DNA from: a bacterium
Lineage (GTDB): Bacteria; Myxococcota_A; Bradymonadia; UBA7976; UBA1532
Assembly (NCBI GenBank): GCA_030426085.1
Contig: JAUHYW010000023.1
Span: 1 to 64,000, forward strand
Length of the DNA: 64,000 nucleotides
Reading direction: 5' to 3'
Program-made: the position numbers and the translations under genes
The notes under the pieces: generated by a model
The model's input: the letters and a program-made list of their open reading frames with translations, nothing else
The model's database searches: none
What the model was told of the DNA's origin: nothing
Shown here: one piece after another, positions 53,028-62,711 of the stretch
Position numbering within the stretch: position 1 is the stretch's first letter
Layout: every line of letters starts with the position of its first letter

Positions 53028-55106
53028 CTACTCGCACGCGACGTCGAAGAAGGGGGTGTCGGGCGGGAGGCACACCGCCCCGTCGCCTTCGAACCAGGGC
53101 AAGCAGCAGGTGTAGTCACCGGGGCAGGGCCCGTCATCGCACGGGACGAGGCACGTCGTGCGGCCCTGGAGGTCGGTCGGCAGCGGGGTGCACACTTCAT
53201 CGGCGGTGCAGTCCGCGGCCCGGTCGCACAAGGGCGGCTCGTCGGGCGAGGGCCAGTCGCTGAGCTCGGGCGCGTGGCACTCGGCCCGGTCGGCGCAGAC
53301 CGGGATCTGCTCGCCGTCGCGCAGGGCCAGGACGCACTCCGAGCCGGCCGGGCAGTCGCCGTCGTCCACGCAGCCACCCGGCGCGCAGGCCGGCGCCTCG
53401 CCCTGCTGGTAGTTCAGGCAGGAGAAGCCATCGGGGCAGTCGGCGCGCCCCGCGCACGGGCGGCAGGTCCCGGCGAAGGGATCGACGCACTCTCGCAGCT
53501 CGGGATCACAGCGCAGCCCGTCGGGGCAGCCCCCGACGCGGCAGCCGGGCAGGCAGATCGCGTCGACGCATGCCTGAGCGGGCGGGCAGGCGGCGTCGTC
53601 CCGGCAGCCGGCGATGCACGCCCCGTCCGAGCAGATGCGGCCGTCCCCGCAGGCGGCGTCGTCCCGGCAGCCCTCGACGCACAGCAGATCCTCGCAGATG
53701 CGCCCCGGCCCGCAGGCGGCGTCGTCCCGGCAGCCATCGGCGCACACCGCGTCTTCACAGATGCGCCCCGGCCCGCAGGCGGCGTCGTCCCGGCAGCCCC
53801 CGACGCACTGCCCGTCTTCGCAGATCTGGCCCTCGCCGCAGCGCCCGTCGTCCGCGCAGCCCGCCGCGCAGCGGTTGCCGACGCAGCGCTGGCCGACGGG
53901 GCACTCGCCGTCGGCGAAGCAGCAGCCCGCCTCGTCGGCCCCATCGGCGCAGTCATCCCGCCGGTCGCACACCGCGTCGGGCGGGACGCAGCGATCGCCG
54001 TCGCAGGCGAAGCCCCCCGGCGGGCAGGCGCAGGCCCCCTCGGCGCAGATGGCGCCCTCGCCGCAGACCACGCCGCAGCCCCCGCAGTGGGTCGGATCGT
54101 CAGCGGTGCCGACGCAGACGCCCCCGCAGGCCGATCCGCCGTCGCAGTACAGCTCGACCTGGATCTCGCGCAGCGCCCGCAGGCCGCCCTGGTCGAAGAA
54201 GATGGCCACGAAGGTGTGCCCGGTCGCGTCGGCGAAGTCGATGGGATCGACGCGCATGACATCGGCCCATGACACCGTGATGGCATACGCGCCGTCCCCG
54301 CCGCTCGAGACGAACGCCCCGTAGGACTGCCCGGCGGGCGACTCGAGCACCCCCGCGGCGAGGTCGTCGAGGCCGTCGGGATCGGTCATCACCGCCGAGA
54401 TGCGCACCGACTCGCCGACGGTGATGCGGCGCACGTCGGTCGACAGGCTCAGGAAGCGGGGCGCGCCCGGCTCGGGGGCCTCGCAGGCGCCGGCCACGCA
54501 GTCGACGCCCTCGGGGCAGGCCCCGCACGAGCCGCCGCAGCCGTCCTCGCCGCAGGCCCGGTCGGCGCAGTCGGGCACGCACTCGGCCACGCACCGCTGC
54601 GCCGCGTCACAGCGCTCGCCCGCGGCGCACCCGCAGTCGGCGGGGCAGGTGGCGCAGGTCTCGTCCAGCGCGCCGTCGCAGGCCCCGTTGCCGCAGCACG
54701 CGCCGCAGTCGGCGGGGCAGGTCGAGCAGTCCTCGTCGGCGCCGCACTGCCCGTCGCCGCAGTCGGCCGACGGCGCAGCGCACCGCCCGGCGAGGGTGCA
54801 GACCTCACCCTCGGGGCAGGCCCCGCACACGCCGCCGCAGCCGTCGCCCCCGCAGGTCCGATCGGCGCAGTCGGGGGTGCAGGCCGCGGCGTCCGGGGCC
54901 GCGTCGGCCGGATCGGGCCCGGCGTCGGGGGCGGGATCGGCGCCGGTGTCCGGGCGGGGGTCGGTCCCCACGTCGTCGTCACCCCCGTCACCCCCGCCGG
55001 GGGGCACGCAGGCGGTCGACAGCGTGAGCAGGACGCACAGTGGAAGCGAGGGCAGCAGCGAAGACAGCAACGCAGGCAGAGGGCGCGGCGCGGCGGGGGA
55101 TGGCAT
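53028..55106 (-). CDS. Cys-rich lipoprotein with LDL-receptor class A motif
   Basis: A 692-residue lipoprotein (lipobox LSTAC). CGGAGC lies just before the ATG at 55106; the longer open frame upstream is a shadow. After an Asp/Pro linker come Cys-rich repeats CTPDCADRTCGGDGCGGVCGAC and CGNGACD.. like those of the kelch lipoprotein, an Ig-like domain (about residues 225-320), an LDL-receptor class A pattern (CDGDRCVPPDAVC, then RRDDCADGADEAGC), and four tandem 21-residue units CRDDAACGPGRICED. Both Cys modules and acidic SDE-like residues suggest calcium-stabilised surface domains. It is convergent with the gene ending at 53000. Confidence 0.8.
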   Translation of the reverse strand: MPSPAAPRPLPALLSSLLPSLPLCVLLTLSTACVPPGGGDGGDDDVGTDPRPDTGADPAPDAGPDPADAAPDAAACTPDCADRTCGGDGCGGVCGACPEGEVCTLAGRCAAPSADCGDGQCGADEDCSTCPADCGACCGNGACDGALDETCATCPADCGCAAGERCDAAQRCVAECVPDCADRACGEDGCGGSCGACPEGVDCVAGACEAPEPGAPRFLSLSTDVRRITVGESVRISAVMTDPDGLDDLAAGVLESPAGQSYGAFVSSGGDGAYAITVSWADVMRVDPIDFADATGHTFVAIFFDQGGLRALREIQVELYCDGGSACGGVCVGTADDPTHCGGCGVVCGEGAICAEGACACPPGGFACDGDRCVPPDAVCDRRDDCADGADEAGCCFADGECPVGQRCVGNRCAAGCADDGRCGEGQICEDGQCVGGCRDDAACGPGRICEDAVCADGCRDDAACGPGRICEDLLCVEGCRDDAACGDGRICSDGACIAGCRDDAACPPAQACVDAICLPGCRVGGCPDGLRCDPELRECVDPFAGTCRPCAGRADCPDGFSCLNYQQGEAPACAPGGCVDDGDCPAGSECVLALRDGEQIPVCADRAECHAPELSDWPSPDEPPLCDRAADCTADEVCTPLPTDLQGRTTCLVPCDDGPCPGDYTCCLPWFEGDGAVCLPPDTPFFDVACE
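53580..53840 (-). repeat. 63-bp in-gene tandem repeat
   Basis: The block CGGCGTCGTCCCGGCAGCC occurs at 53591, 53654, 53717 and 53780, period 63, encoding the 21-residue unit CRDDAAC-GPGRICEDxxCxxG. Copies are nearly identical, so the number may vary between strains by slippage without breaking the frame. Confidence 0.85.
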
Positions 55107-55266
55107 GGGCGCTCCGGGGTCGCGATGGTGCCGGGGCACTCTACCGGGCCGCTCACCGGCAGGACAGGCCCGCGTGGGTCGTGACGGCCGACCGCGTCGG
55201 ATCGCCGCCCCCTGCGGCGTTTCGCCATCTTGCGCCGGCTCTCCGTGGTCGGGTATCCCGTGCCCG

Positions 55267-56151
55267 ATGCGCACCGCCCTGCCCCTGCTGTTCGCGCTGC
55301 TCTGCGCAGCGGCCCCCGACACCACCCACGCGTGCGCCGCCTGCGCCTGCGGCGACCCCACCCTGACGGTCATGGGCACCGGCAAGAGCTACGCCGGGCG
55401 GCTGCGGCTGTCGGGGGAGTGGCGGCGGCGCTCCGAGAGCATCCCGTCGGCCTATGGCACCGACCGGATCACCGAGGATCGCTACACCCTCGGCGTCGCC
55501 TGGGCCCCGCTCGACGCGTTGCAGCTCGCGGCGACGGTGCCGCTGGTCGACCGGACCCTCGACACCGTGACCCTGGCCCGCGACCGGGCGGTCCACATCG
55601 GCGACGTGGAGCTGATCGGGCGCTGGTTCGTGCTCGGCGCCCGGGGCCGAGCCACCCACCAGCTCGGGTTGACCGGCGGGGTGCGGCTGCCCACCGCCCC
55701 CGAGGTGAGCGGGGCCGGCGGCGCGCCCCTGCCCCTCGACGCCCAGCCGGGCAACGGCGCGGTCATGCCCAGCGTCGGCGCGTGGTACGCCGCCTTCGCC
55801 CACCCGTGGTCGGCGCACGTCAGCCTCACCGGGGTCGCCTCGACCGAAGGCCACGCCGGCTTCGCGCCGGGCCTCGCCGGCCTCGCGACCGCCTTCGGCC
55901 AGTATCAGTGGGGGGCCGGGATCGCGGCCCGCCTGGGCGCCGACGGGCGCTACACCGGGCGCGATACGCAGGGCGGCGCCCCGGTCGACGCGTCGGGCGG
56001 CGGCACGGCGTTCGCGTTGGGCGGTCTGGTCTACAGCCCGGTGACCGATACGCTGCTGCACGCCACGCTGCGCTGGCCGGTGTACGACGGGCGCCGGGGC
56101 GGCGAGCGCGCCGGGCCCTCGCTGGCGATCGGGCTGACCCATGATCTGTAG
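55267..56151 (+). CDS. Exported outer-membrane-like protein with CAACACG N-terminus
   Basis: A 294-residue exported protein (signal peptide, then THACAACACGDPTLTVMG, a Cys-rich mature start) with beta-barrel-like strands (LQLAATVPLVDRTL, HIGDVELIGRWFVLGARG, QLGLTGGVRLPTAP). This resembles OMP-type proteins found beside metal or copper genes, but no metal gene is present here. There is no clear ribosome binding site at the ATG. Its end overlaps the next ATG by 11 bases, so the two are coupled. Confidence 0.7.
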   Translation: MRTALPLLFALLCAAAPDTTHACAACACGDPTLTVMGTGKSYAGRLRLSGEWRRRSESIPSAYGTDRITEDRYTLGVAWAPLDALQLAATVPLVDRTLDTVTLARDRAVHIGDVELIGRWFVLGARGRATHQLGLTGGVRLPTAPEVSGAGGAPLPLDAQPGNGAVMPSVGAWYAAFAHPWSAHVSLTGVASTEGHAGFAPGLAGLATAFGQYQWGAGIAARLGADGRYTGRDTQGGAPVDASGGGTAFALGGLVYSPVTDTLLHATLRWPVYDGRRGGERAGPSLAIGLTHDL

Positions 56152-56794
56152 GCCGCTGGCCCTCGGACTGGCGCTGGCGCTGGCGGTCGGCTGCGCGATC
56201 GAAGACCCGGGGCTCGTCGCCACGCTTGAGGTCCGCCTCGAGCCCCTGCCCGCCGCGCCGGTCGAGACCTTCGCCGGCCCGATGACCCTCACCGACGCCC
56301 GGCTCGCCGTCGACCGGGCGCTCTTCGAACTGTGCCCCGACGCGCCCACCGCCGGGCCGCTCGGCTGGCTCGTCGGCCGGGCCTGGGCCCACGGCGGCTT
56401 CGAGCACGCCGAGGGCTCGCTCACCGTGCCCCTCGGCGCCGCGCTGGGCCCCGACGGCGCCGCCGAGGGCAGCGTCGCGGTGCCGCCGGACCACGCCATC
56501 TGCGCGGTCGTGCTGGTGCCGACCCAGCCGATCAGCGCCGAGCTGCACGTCTCGACCGAGGCCGGCCCCGAGGGCTGGCCGCTGCTCGTCACCCCCATCC
56601 GCTGGCCGGTCGAGCCGATGGCGCTCGACGCCGATCATCGCGCCGCCCGCTGGACGGTGACCGCCGATCCGGCGCGCTGGCTGGACGGGCTGGCCGTCGG
56701 CGGCGAGGCCCCGCTGCCGGTGCGCCTCGCCGACGGGGTGCGGGCCGGCTTCACGGTGCACGGGCCGACCCGGCGGGACGCGGACGGCGGCTGA
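56141..56794 (+). CDS. Small lipoprotein coupled to the OMP-like gene
   Basis: A 217-residue lipoprotein (lipobox LAVGC) without a recognised domain. Short beta-rich segments such as LVATLEVRLEPLP and AICAVVLVPTQPISAELHV suggest a single beta-sandwich. The long coupling overlap makes a joint role with the barrel-like protein likely, for example a periplasmic or surface partner. Confidence 0.7.
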   Translation: MICRPLALGLALALAVGCAIEDPGLVATLEVRLEPLPAAPVETFAGPMTLTDARLAVDRALFELCPDAPTAGPLGWLVGRAWAHGGFEHAEGSLTVPLGAALGPDGAAEGSVAVPPDHAICAVVLVPTQPISAELHVSTEAGPEGWPLLVTPIRWPVEPMALDADHRAARWTVTADPARWLDGLAVGGEAPLPVRLADGVRAGFTVHGPTRRDADGG

Positions 56795-56814
56795 CGGCGG
56801 GGTACACTCGGCCG

Positions 56815-58110
56815 ATGCCCGACCCCGAACGCCCGCCCGACCGCTTCGACGCCGCGCTGCGCTTGGCGGTGGTGCGCTCCGAGCGCGTGCGGGCGGCGGT
56901 GCTCTCCAGCCTCCTGGGGGGTATGTCGCTGATCGTCGGCGGCATCTGGCTGGCCACCGCCGACGACTTCGCCGCGCTGTCGGCCCACGCCGGGCGACGC
57001 TACCTGAGCATGGTCGTGATCCTCGGCGGCGCGCTCTACGAGCTGATCTGGTGCCGCATCCTGGCCCGGTTCGAGGCCGCCGGGCGCCGACCCTCGGCGT
57101 GGCTGATGGGGGCCAACGCGGCGGTCGAGGTGAGCATCCCGACCCTGGCGATCGGCGTCTTCACCACCTTCGTGCCCCCGCCCGAAGCCCTGATCGCGCC
57201 CCCGTCGTACGGCTACCTGATCTTCGTGGCGCTGACCATCCTGCAGCTCGACCCCCGCATCTCGCTGTGGGCCGGGGCGCTGGCGGCGGCGCAGTACAGC
57301 GGGCTGGCGCTGTATCACGCCGACGCGATCGCGGCCCACCCCGGCAGCCTGCTGGGGGTGATGCCGGCCTATCACATCCGATCGCTGTTCTTCGCGCTGG
57401 GCGGGGTGTGCGCGGCGCTCGTCGCCCGCGAGCTGCGGCGGCGGGTGGTGGCGTCGATCACCTCGGTCCAGGAGCGCGAGCGGGTGCTCGATCTCTTCGG
57501 GCAGCACGTCTCACCCCAGGTGGCCCGGGCGCTGCTGGCCGGAGAGCCGGCCCAGGCCAGCCGGGAGGTCGTGGTGCTCTTCCTCGACGTGCGGGGCTTC
57601 ACCGCGTTCTCGGCCGCGCGTCGCCCGGACGCGGTCGTGGCCTACCTCGACGCGCTGCTCGGGCCGCTGATGAACACGATCCGGGCCCACCGGGGGGTGG
57701 TCGACAAGCTGCTCGGCGACGGCTTCATGGCGGTGTTCGGGGCCCCCGAGCCCGACCCCGACGCGGCGCCGAACGCGGTCCGGGCGGCGCGGGCGATGCT
57801 GGCGCAGGTCGACGCGCTGGTGGCCGGGGGGCTGCCGCCGACCCGGGTGGGCATCGGCATCCACAAGGGGCCGGCGGTGGCCGGGCTCATCGGCTCGGGG
57901 CGCCGACGGGAGTACACGGTCATCGGCGACACGGTGAACCTCGCGGCGCGGGTCGAGGGGGCGTGCAAGGCGCTCGACGCCGCGCTGCTGGTGACCGAGG
58001 CGGTGTGGCGGGCGCTGCCCCCGGCCGAGCGGGTGGGCGAGCGGCTGCCACAGACGCCGATCCGGGGCCGGGGCCCGGTGACGCTGTACCGGCTGACGCC
58101 GGGCGGGTGA
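56815..58110 (+). CDS. Membrane class III adenylate/guanylate cyclase
   Basis: A 431-residue enzyme making cAMP (or cGMP). Residues about 25-205 form an integral membrane domain of about six helices; a signalling linker QERERVLDLFGQHVSPQVA leads to the cyclase at about 240-425. Metal-binding Asp258 (LFLDVRG) and Asp302 (GDGFMAVFG), the adenine-selecting Lys298 (VVDKLLGDG), and the Asp/Thr site plus transition-state Asn/Arg in YTVIGDTVNLAARVE are all present, which favours ATP as substrate. Dimerisation is required for activity. The upstream gene is 20 bases away; the input signal is unknown. Confidence 0.9.
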   Translation: MPDPERPPDRFDAALRLAVVRSERVRAAVLSSLLGGMSLIVGGIWLATADDFAALSAHAGRRYLSMVVILGGALYELIWCRILARFEAAGRRPSAWLMGANAAVEVSIPTLAIGVFTTFVPPPEALIAPPSYGYLIFVALTILQLDPRISLWAGALAAAQYSGLALYHADAIAAHPGSLLGVMPAYHIRSLFFALGGVCAALVARELRRRVVASITSVQERERVLDLFGQHVSPQVARALLAGEPAQASREVVVLFLDVRGFTAFSAARRPDAVVAYLDALLGPLMNTIRAHRGVVDKLLGDGFMAVFGAPEPDPDAAPNAVRAARAMLAQVDALVAGGLPPTRVGIGIHKGPAVAGLIGSGRRREYTVIGDTVNLAARVEGACKALDAALLVTEAVWRALPPAERVGERLPQTPIRGRGPVTLYRLTPGG

Positions 58111-58170
58111 ACCCCCGTTGCCATCGGGGACCCGAGCGGTCACCCTGCGCACCCATCGTGGAGGTGTCTC

Positions 58171-59601
58171 ATGGGATTCGGTCGGCTCAGTGCCCTGACG
58201 GTCCTGGCGCTGCTGGCGTGCAGCGGCGCCCGGGCCGAGGCGAAGTGTCGTCCGGTGCACGGCGCGGTGGACGGGGCGCCGGTCGCGGTCCGCGTCGAGG
58301 GCACGACACCGGGCGGGCTGCCCCCGAGCGGCCGGCTCGTGCTCTCGTGGCTGGCGCCGCCCGCCGCCGAGGCGTTCGGGCGGCATGGGCGCACGTCGCT
58401 GAGCGCGGTGATGCCGTTCATCCGCCACGCGCAGGTCTACGAGGTGCCGTTGCCCGCGCTGGCGGATGGGTCGGTTCGCTGTCCGATGCCGGCCGGGCCG
58501 CCCGGCGCCCGGGTGGTGGGGCTGCTCGAGTTCCGCGAGCGGTTCTGGTCGGCGCTGATGGGCGGCGGCCCCCGTCTCGTGGGCGCGGCGGTCAAAGCCG
58601 GGGCGCCGGTGCCGCTGAGGGCCCGGGGCTTCGCGGCGGCGGCGGTCGGGTCGAGGCCGTCGACGCCCCCGAAGCCATCGAAGCACTGCGCCGGGCCCCG
58701 CTTCGTGCATCTGGTGGGCGATGACCCGGCCCACCACGCCTGCGCGCTGCTGCCGAAGGATCACGACCCCCGGCGGCGCTATCCGGCGATCTTCATGCTG
58801 TCGGGGCTGTCGGGCGACGACACCAACCGCTTCGGCTGGGATGGCTTCGTACCGTTGGCCGATGCCCTCGCCGAAGAGACCGGGCCGGCCCTCTACATCG
58901 GGGTGAACAGCCAGGGGCCGGCGGGCTCGATCTACCCCACCGAAGCGAGCTCGAAGGCATGGCTCGACTGGCTGGCCGGCGGGCTGGCGAAGGCCGCCGG
59001 TGAGCGCCTGGGGGCCGATCCCGACGCCCGGGGCCTGATGGGGCAGTCCACTGGCGGGTTCAACGCGGTGAGCGTCGCGATGCTGCGGCCGGGGGCCTTC
59101 CGCTCGATGGCGGCCGTGGCCCCCGACGCGCTCGACATGGGATCGTGGCTGCTCGACGGGGATGTCATCGACCCCCGCTGGCTGGCCTGGATGCGCCTGG
59201 AGGTCGGCGTGGGTGGCCCGGGGCAGATGGTGAGCTACGCCGCGGCGTGGTCCCCCGATGGGCGCTCGATGCCGGCCGATCTGGCGACCGGCGCGGTGCG
59301 GCGGGGTGTCTTGAAGGCATGGCTGACCCACAGCCCGTATGCCATGCTGGGCCAGCCGGCCCATCAGGGCGCGCTGCGCGGTCTCGACGGGCGGCTGCAC
59401 ATCGTGGTGGCCGACAACGATCCCTTCGACCTCGCCCCGCCGGCCCGGCACTTCGCCGCCCGGTTGAAGACGCTGGGCATCGACCATCGGCTGGTGGTCG
59501 ACGAGCACGGGCACTTCGGGCTCGACAAGCGGCTGCCGGCGGTCCTGCGGGCGATGCTGACCGATCTGGCGGGCGGCCTACCAGCGGATGGCGAGCAGTA
59601 G
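58171..59601 (+). CDS. Exported esterase-D-like alpha/beta hydrolase
   Basis: A 476-residue exported protein (signal peptide ending ARA-EAKC). N-terminal half (to about residue 175) is beta-rich and probably non-catalytic. The hydrolase domain has YPAIFMLSGLSGDD (oxyanion region), GLMGQSTGGFNAV (nucleophile Ser293), VVADNDPFD (acid) and VDEHGHFG (His). GGAGG lies upstream of the ATG. In contrast to the protein at 6190-9027, the motif order is the normal one, so it is a useful comparison. The substrate is unknown; the last 24 bases overlap the convergent gene. Confidence 0.8.
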   Translation: MGFGRLSALTVLALLACSGARAEAKCRPVHGAVDGAPVAVRVEGTTPGGLPPSGRLVLSWLAPPAAEAFGRHGRTSLSAVMPFIRHAQVYEVPLPALADGSVRCPMPAGPPGARVVGLLEFRERFWSALMGGGPRLVGAAVKAGAPVPLRARGFAAAAVGSRPSTPPKPSKHCAGPRFVHLVGDDPAHHACALLPKDHDPRRRYPAIFMLSGLSGDDTNRFGWDGFVPLADALAEETGPALYIGVNSQGPAGSIYPTEASSKAWLDWLAGGLAKAAGERLGADPDARGLMGQSTGGFNAVSVAMLRPGAFRSMAAVAPDALDMGSWLLDGDVIDPRWLAWMRLEVGVGGPGQMVSYAAAWSPDGRSMPADLATGAVRRGVLKAWLTHSPYAMLGQPAHQGALRGLDGRLHIVVADNDPFDLAPPARHFAARLKTLGIDHRLVVDEHGHFGLDKRLPAVLRAMLTDLAGGLPADGEQ

Positions 59602-61236
59602 CTGGATCATGCCGATGAGGAAGAGCGCGAGCACGATGAACATGTAGCCCGCGTCGAGCAGCAGCCGTTTGCGGGTGCCGAGCAGCTCGCCTTCTTCGGC
59701 GCCGCCCGCCTCGATCCAGCCCCGCTGCACCTGCCGCTGGTTGCCGATGATCAGCACCCCCATCACGATGAACAGAATGACGCCGCTGCCGACGAGCGCC
59801 ATCACCAGCCGGGACTCCCAGACCGTCTTCATCTCGGCGACGGTCTGCTTGGCGGTGACGCCCGAGTCGGCGAGCAGCGGGGGTTCGGCCTCGGGGCGGG
59901 GCAGGCGGCCGAGCAGGTCGCGCAGCAGGCGGGGGCTGTCGTCGGCGTCGGCGGCGTGGGCCCGGAGCGTCGGGGGGTCGTAGCCCTTGTCGGCCATGGC
60001 TTCGGCGACCCAGCGGATCAGCTCGGGGGTCGTCTTCCGGCTGACGACGAGGAAGCGGCCGGCGCGGGCGTCGCCCGGCTGGTAGGTGTTCTGCAGCACC
60101 TGGACCCAGACCAGGGTCGGATCGGATGGCAGCGATGGGATGGGCAGCGTCGCGCGCCCGGCGCCCTGGCTCAACCGGGTGGTGGCCGCGCCGATCCAGC
60201 GGTCGCCGTGCCACAGGTCGACGAAGACGTCGGCGTCGCTGTGCAGCGCCCGGAAGTGGGCCTCGATGGGGCCGCCGGGCGCCACGATCGGTCCGGGCAC
60301 CGCCAGCGCGAACTGGGTGTTGGTGTGATGCACCCGGCGGTCGGCGATGGTCTCGGTGCCCGACAGGGCAGGCGGCGTGGGCGGTGCGGGCGGCGCCTCG
60401 GCGGGCGGCGGCTCTTCGGGGGGCGGCTGTTCGGGGGCGTCCGTGGGCGGCGGGGCCGCCGCGCCGGCCCGGAGCTGGAAGTCGAACACCGGGTGCATCG
60501 GCAGCACGTCGATGGTGGCCAGCCCGTGGCGATCGGTCACGATCCGCTGGGGGATGGCCTTCGCGCTGCGGCCCAGGCTCATCGAGAGCTGCACCTCGGC
60601 CGACAGCGGGCGCCCCTCGGCGTCGGCCGCCCGCACCACCAGCGCCCCGGGCAGGCCGCCGGGCAGGACGTGATCCAGCGGGCGGATGTCGAGCTTCAGC
60701 GGGCCCCGGTCGGGCTTGGGCGGGTGCTTGGGCTTCGGCGGCGGGGGCCACTCGAAGCGGGGCGCCTCGGGCCGCACGGTGATCGGAAAGCGGGCGGTGA
60801 CCGGCCCGTCGGGGCCCTCGGCGTCGATGCGCACCTGCCAGGTCCCCGGGCGGCCGGGCGCGGTGAGGTGGCCCTGCACGAACAGCCCGGCCGGATCGGC
60901 GACGCGCTGGGTCGGGCCGGGGTTGCCGTCGGCGTCGGTGAGCTGCACGGTCAGCGGGCCCAGCGCCTGGTAGCGGCCGAAGCGCAGATCGCGCAGCGCG
61001 GCCCGGACGACCGCCGGCTCGCCGGCGACCCACTCGCCGGTGCCGAAGACGTGCAGCCCGTAACGGGCGTCGATGCCGGTGAGCACGATGCCCCCGCCGA
61101 GCACCAGCCCGAACCAGACGACCCCGGCGACGAGCAGCAGCGTGCGATAGCGGGCGAGCGCGCCGATCAGGCCCGGGCGGCGCGCCGCGGGGGCCGGGAT
61201 GTCATCGTCGATGCCATCGTCGGTGCCATCCGTCAC
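59578..61236 (-). CDS. Membrane protein with Ig-like/macroglobulin-like domains
   Basis: A 552-residue protein with one N-terminal helix (about residues 27-50), an extracytoplasmic part of beta-sandwich domains (VQLTDADGNPG, GTWQVRIDAEGPDG; later LRAGAAAPP and a Pro/Glu-rich linker around residues 285-315) and two C-terminal helices (VMALVGSGVILFIVMGVLII and YMFIVLALFLIGMIQLLL). The GTG at 61236 overlaps the M23 stop as GTGA; GGAGG lies 10 bases upstream. The long frame to 61620 is a shadow. It may anchor or regulate the adjacent peptidase; the family is not recognised. Confidence 0.7.
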   Translation of the reverse strand: MTDGTDDGIDDDIPAPAARRPGLIGALARYRTLLLVAGVVWFGLVLGGGIVLTGIDARYGLHVFGTGEWVAGEPAVVRAALRDLRFGRYQALGPLTVQLTDADGNPGPTQRVADPAGLFVQGHLTAPGRPGTWQVRIDAEGPDGPVTARFPITVRPEAPRFEWPPPPKPKHPPKPDRGPLKLDIRPLDHVLPGGLPGALVVRAADAEGRPLSAEVQLSMSLGRSAKAIPQRIVTDRHGLATIDVLPMHPVFDFQLRAGAAAPPPTDAPEQPPPEEPPPAEAPPAPPTPPALSGTETIADRRVHHTNTQFALAVPGPIVAPGGPIEAHFRALHSDADVFVDLWHGDRWIGAATTRLSQGAGRATLPIPSLPSDPTLVWVQVLQNTYQPGDARAGRFLVVSRKTTPELIRWVAEAMADKGYDPPTLRAHAADADDSPRLLRDLLGRLPRPEAEPPLLADSGVTAKQTVAEMKTVWESRLVMALVGSGVILFIVMGVLIIGNQRQVQRGWIEAGGAEEGELLGTRKRLLLDAGYMFIVLALFLIGMIQLLLAIRW

Positions 61237-62618
61237 GGCTCGTCGTCCTCCACCTCGGGGGCCGGGGCGACGTGGATGTCGGCCAGCCGGGCCAGCCGCC
61301 GCTCGACCACCGCGTCGAACGCCGCCCGGTGCGCGGCGGCCACCGGCTTGCCCCGGGTGATCTTGAGGGTCGAGGGGTCGACGTAGCGCCCGCTGCGCTT
61401 GACCCCGAAGTGCAGGTGGGGCCCGGTGCTGCGGCCGGTGGTGCCGACGTAGCCGATGACCTGCTTCTGGCGCACCCGCACCCCCTTCTTGATGCCTTTG
61501 GGGATGCGGCTGAGGTGGGCGTAGGCGCTCTCGAGGCCGTTGCCGTGGTCGACCCGCACCAGCTTGCCGTTGGGGCCCTTCCACGCGGCCCAGGTGACGG
61601 TGCCCCCGGCCATGGCCCACACCGGGGTGCCGGTGGGCGCGGCGTAGTCGACCCCCATGTGGGCCTTGGTGTAACCCAGCACCGGGTGCTTGCGCATGCC
61701 GAAGCCGCTGGAGATGCGGGCGAACTTGAGCGGGGTCGCCAGGAAGGTCTTCTCGGCGCTCTGCCCGTCCTCGAGGTAGTAGTGGCCGTCGACCTCGCCC
61801 TGGCCCTCGGGCACGAACCAGAAGGTGCGGAACTCGCCGACCTGCCCCACGTACTCGGCGGCGAGGATGCGCCCGTAGCGGATGAACTCGCCGTCCTTGG
61901 TGACCTTCTCCACGATCACCCGGAAGCGGTCGCCAGGGTGGGTGTTCTTGTAGAAGTCGATGTCCCAGGCGAAGACGTCGGTGACCAGCGCCACCAGCGC
62001 CGGGGACTCGCCGGCCCGCTGCATCGCCCGGTAGAGCGAGTTGCGGATCTCGGCGCCGACCTCGGCCTCGACGTGCTCGACCGGCACGTCGACCCGGCTG
62101 CCCTCGTAGCTGTCGTCGGCCCCGCGGGTCACCTCGAAGACGTCCAGCGGCCCGTGCTCGAAGCGGAAGCCCACCAGCTCGCCGGTCTTGCGGTCGAGGC
62201 GCACCGCGAAGGCGGCGCCGGGGCGGGCGGTGCGGAAGTCGTAGAGCCCGTCGAGCGCGGCGACGATGCGGTGCACCTGCCCCCCGGTCACCCCGTAGGC
62301 TTCGAGCGCGGCCCCGAGGGTCTGGCTCTTCTCGAGCACCCCGTCGTGGGTCACCCAGGGCACCGGCGGGCCGGGGGTGCGGGGGGTCAGCTCGTCGAGC
62401 GGGGGCCGGGCCTCGACGACGGGCTCCGGCTCGGGGGGCGGGGTGTCCGGGTCGAGGCGGGTGTGGAGCTGGGGCGCGTCGGGCGGCGGCGGCAGCATGT
62501 CGTCGGACTCGTCGACGAGCACCACCAGCCCGATGGCGGTGGAGAAGACGAGGGCCCCGGCGAGCAGCGTGCCGACGGGCAGCGGCTTGCGGGGCGGTCG
62601 GTCGCGCAGCGGGGGCAC
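61233..62618 (-). CDS. M23 (LytM) peptidoglycan peptidase
   Basis: A 461-residue inner-membrane-anchored protein (helix at about residues 17-36) with a Pro-rich linker, an OapA/LysM-like middle region (LGAALEAYGVTGGQVHRIVAAL) and a C-terminal LytM domain with HMGVDYAAPTGTP and HLHFGV, the zinc-binding residues of an active enzyme. The domain is of the MepM/NlpD class (GNGLESAYAHLSRI). GTG start at 62618 with a GGAGC upstream. Its product would cut peptide cross-links in the periplasm; it is coupled to the next gene. Confidence 0.88.
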   Translation of the reverse strand: MPPLRDRPPRKPLPVGTLLAGALVFSTAIGLVVLVDESDDMLPPPPDAPQLHTRLDPDTPPPEPEPVVEARPPLDELTPRTPGPPVPWVTHDGVLEKSQTLGAALEAYGVTGGQVHRIVAALDGLYDFRTARPGAAFAVRLDRKTGELVGFRFEHGPLDVFEVTRGADDSYEGSRVDVPVEHVEAEVGAEIRNSLYRAMQRAGESPALVALVTDVFAWDIDFYKNTHPGDRFRVIVEKVTKDGEFIRYGRILAAEYVGQVGEFRTFWFVPEGQGEVDGHYYLEDGQSAEKTFLATPLKFARISSGFGMRKHPVLGYTKAHMGVDYAAPTGTPVWAMAGGTVTWAAWKGPNGKLVRVDHGNGLESAYAHLSRIPKGIKKGVRVRQKQVIGYVGTTGRSTGPHLHFGVKRSGRYVDPSTLKITRGKPVAAAHRAAFDAVVERRLARLADIHVAPAPEVEDDEP

Positions 62619-62711
62619 GGCGGGGATGGCTCCAGGCGGACGATGCGGGCGTACTCTACAGGATGGCGATCGGCGATTCGACCGACCCGCGCGCGGGCTG
62701 GGGGTTCCCGG

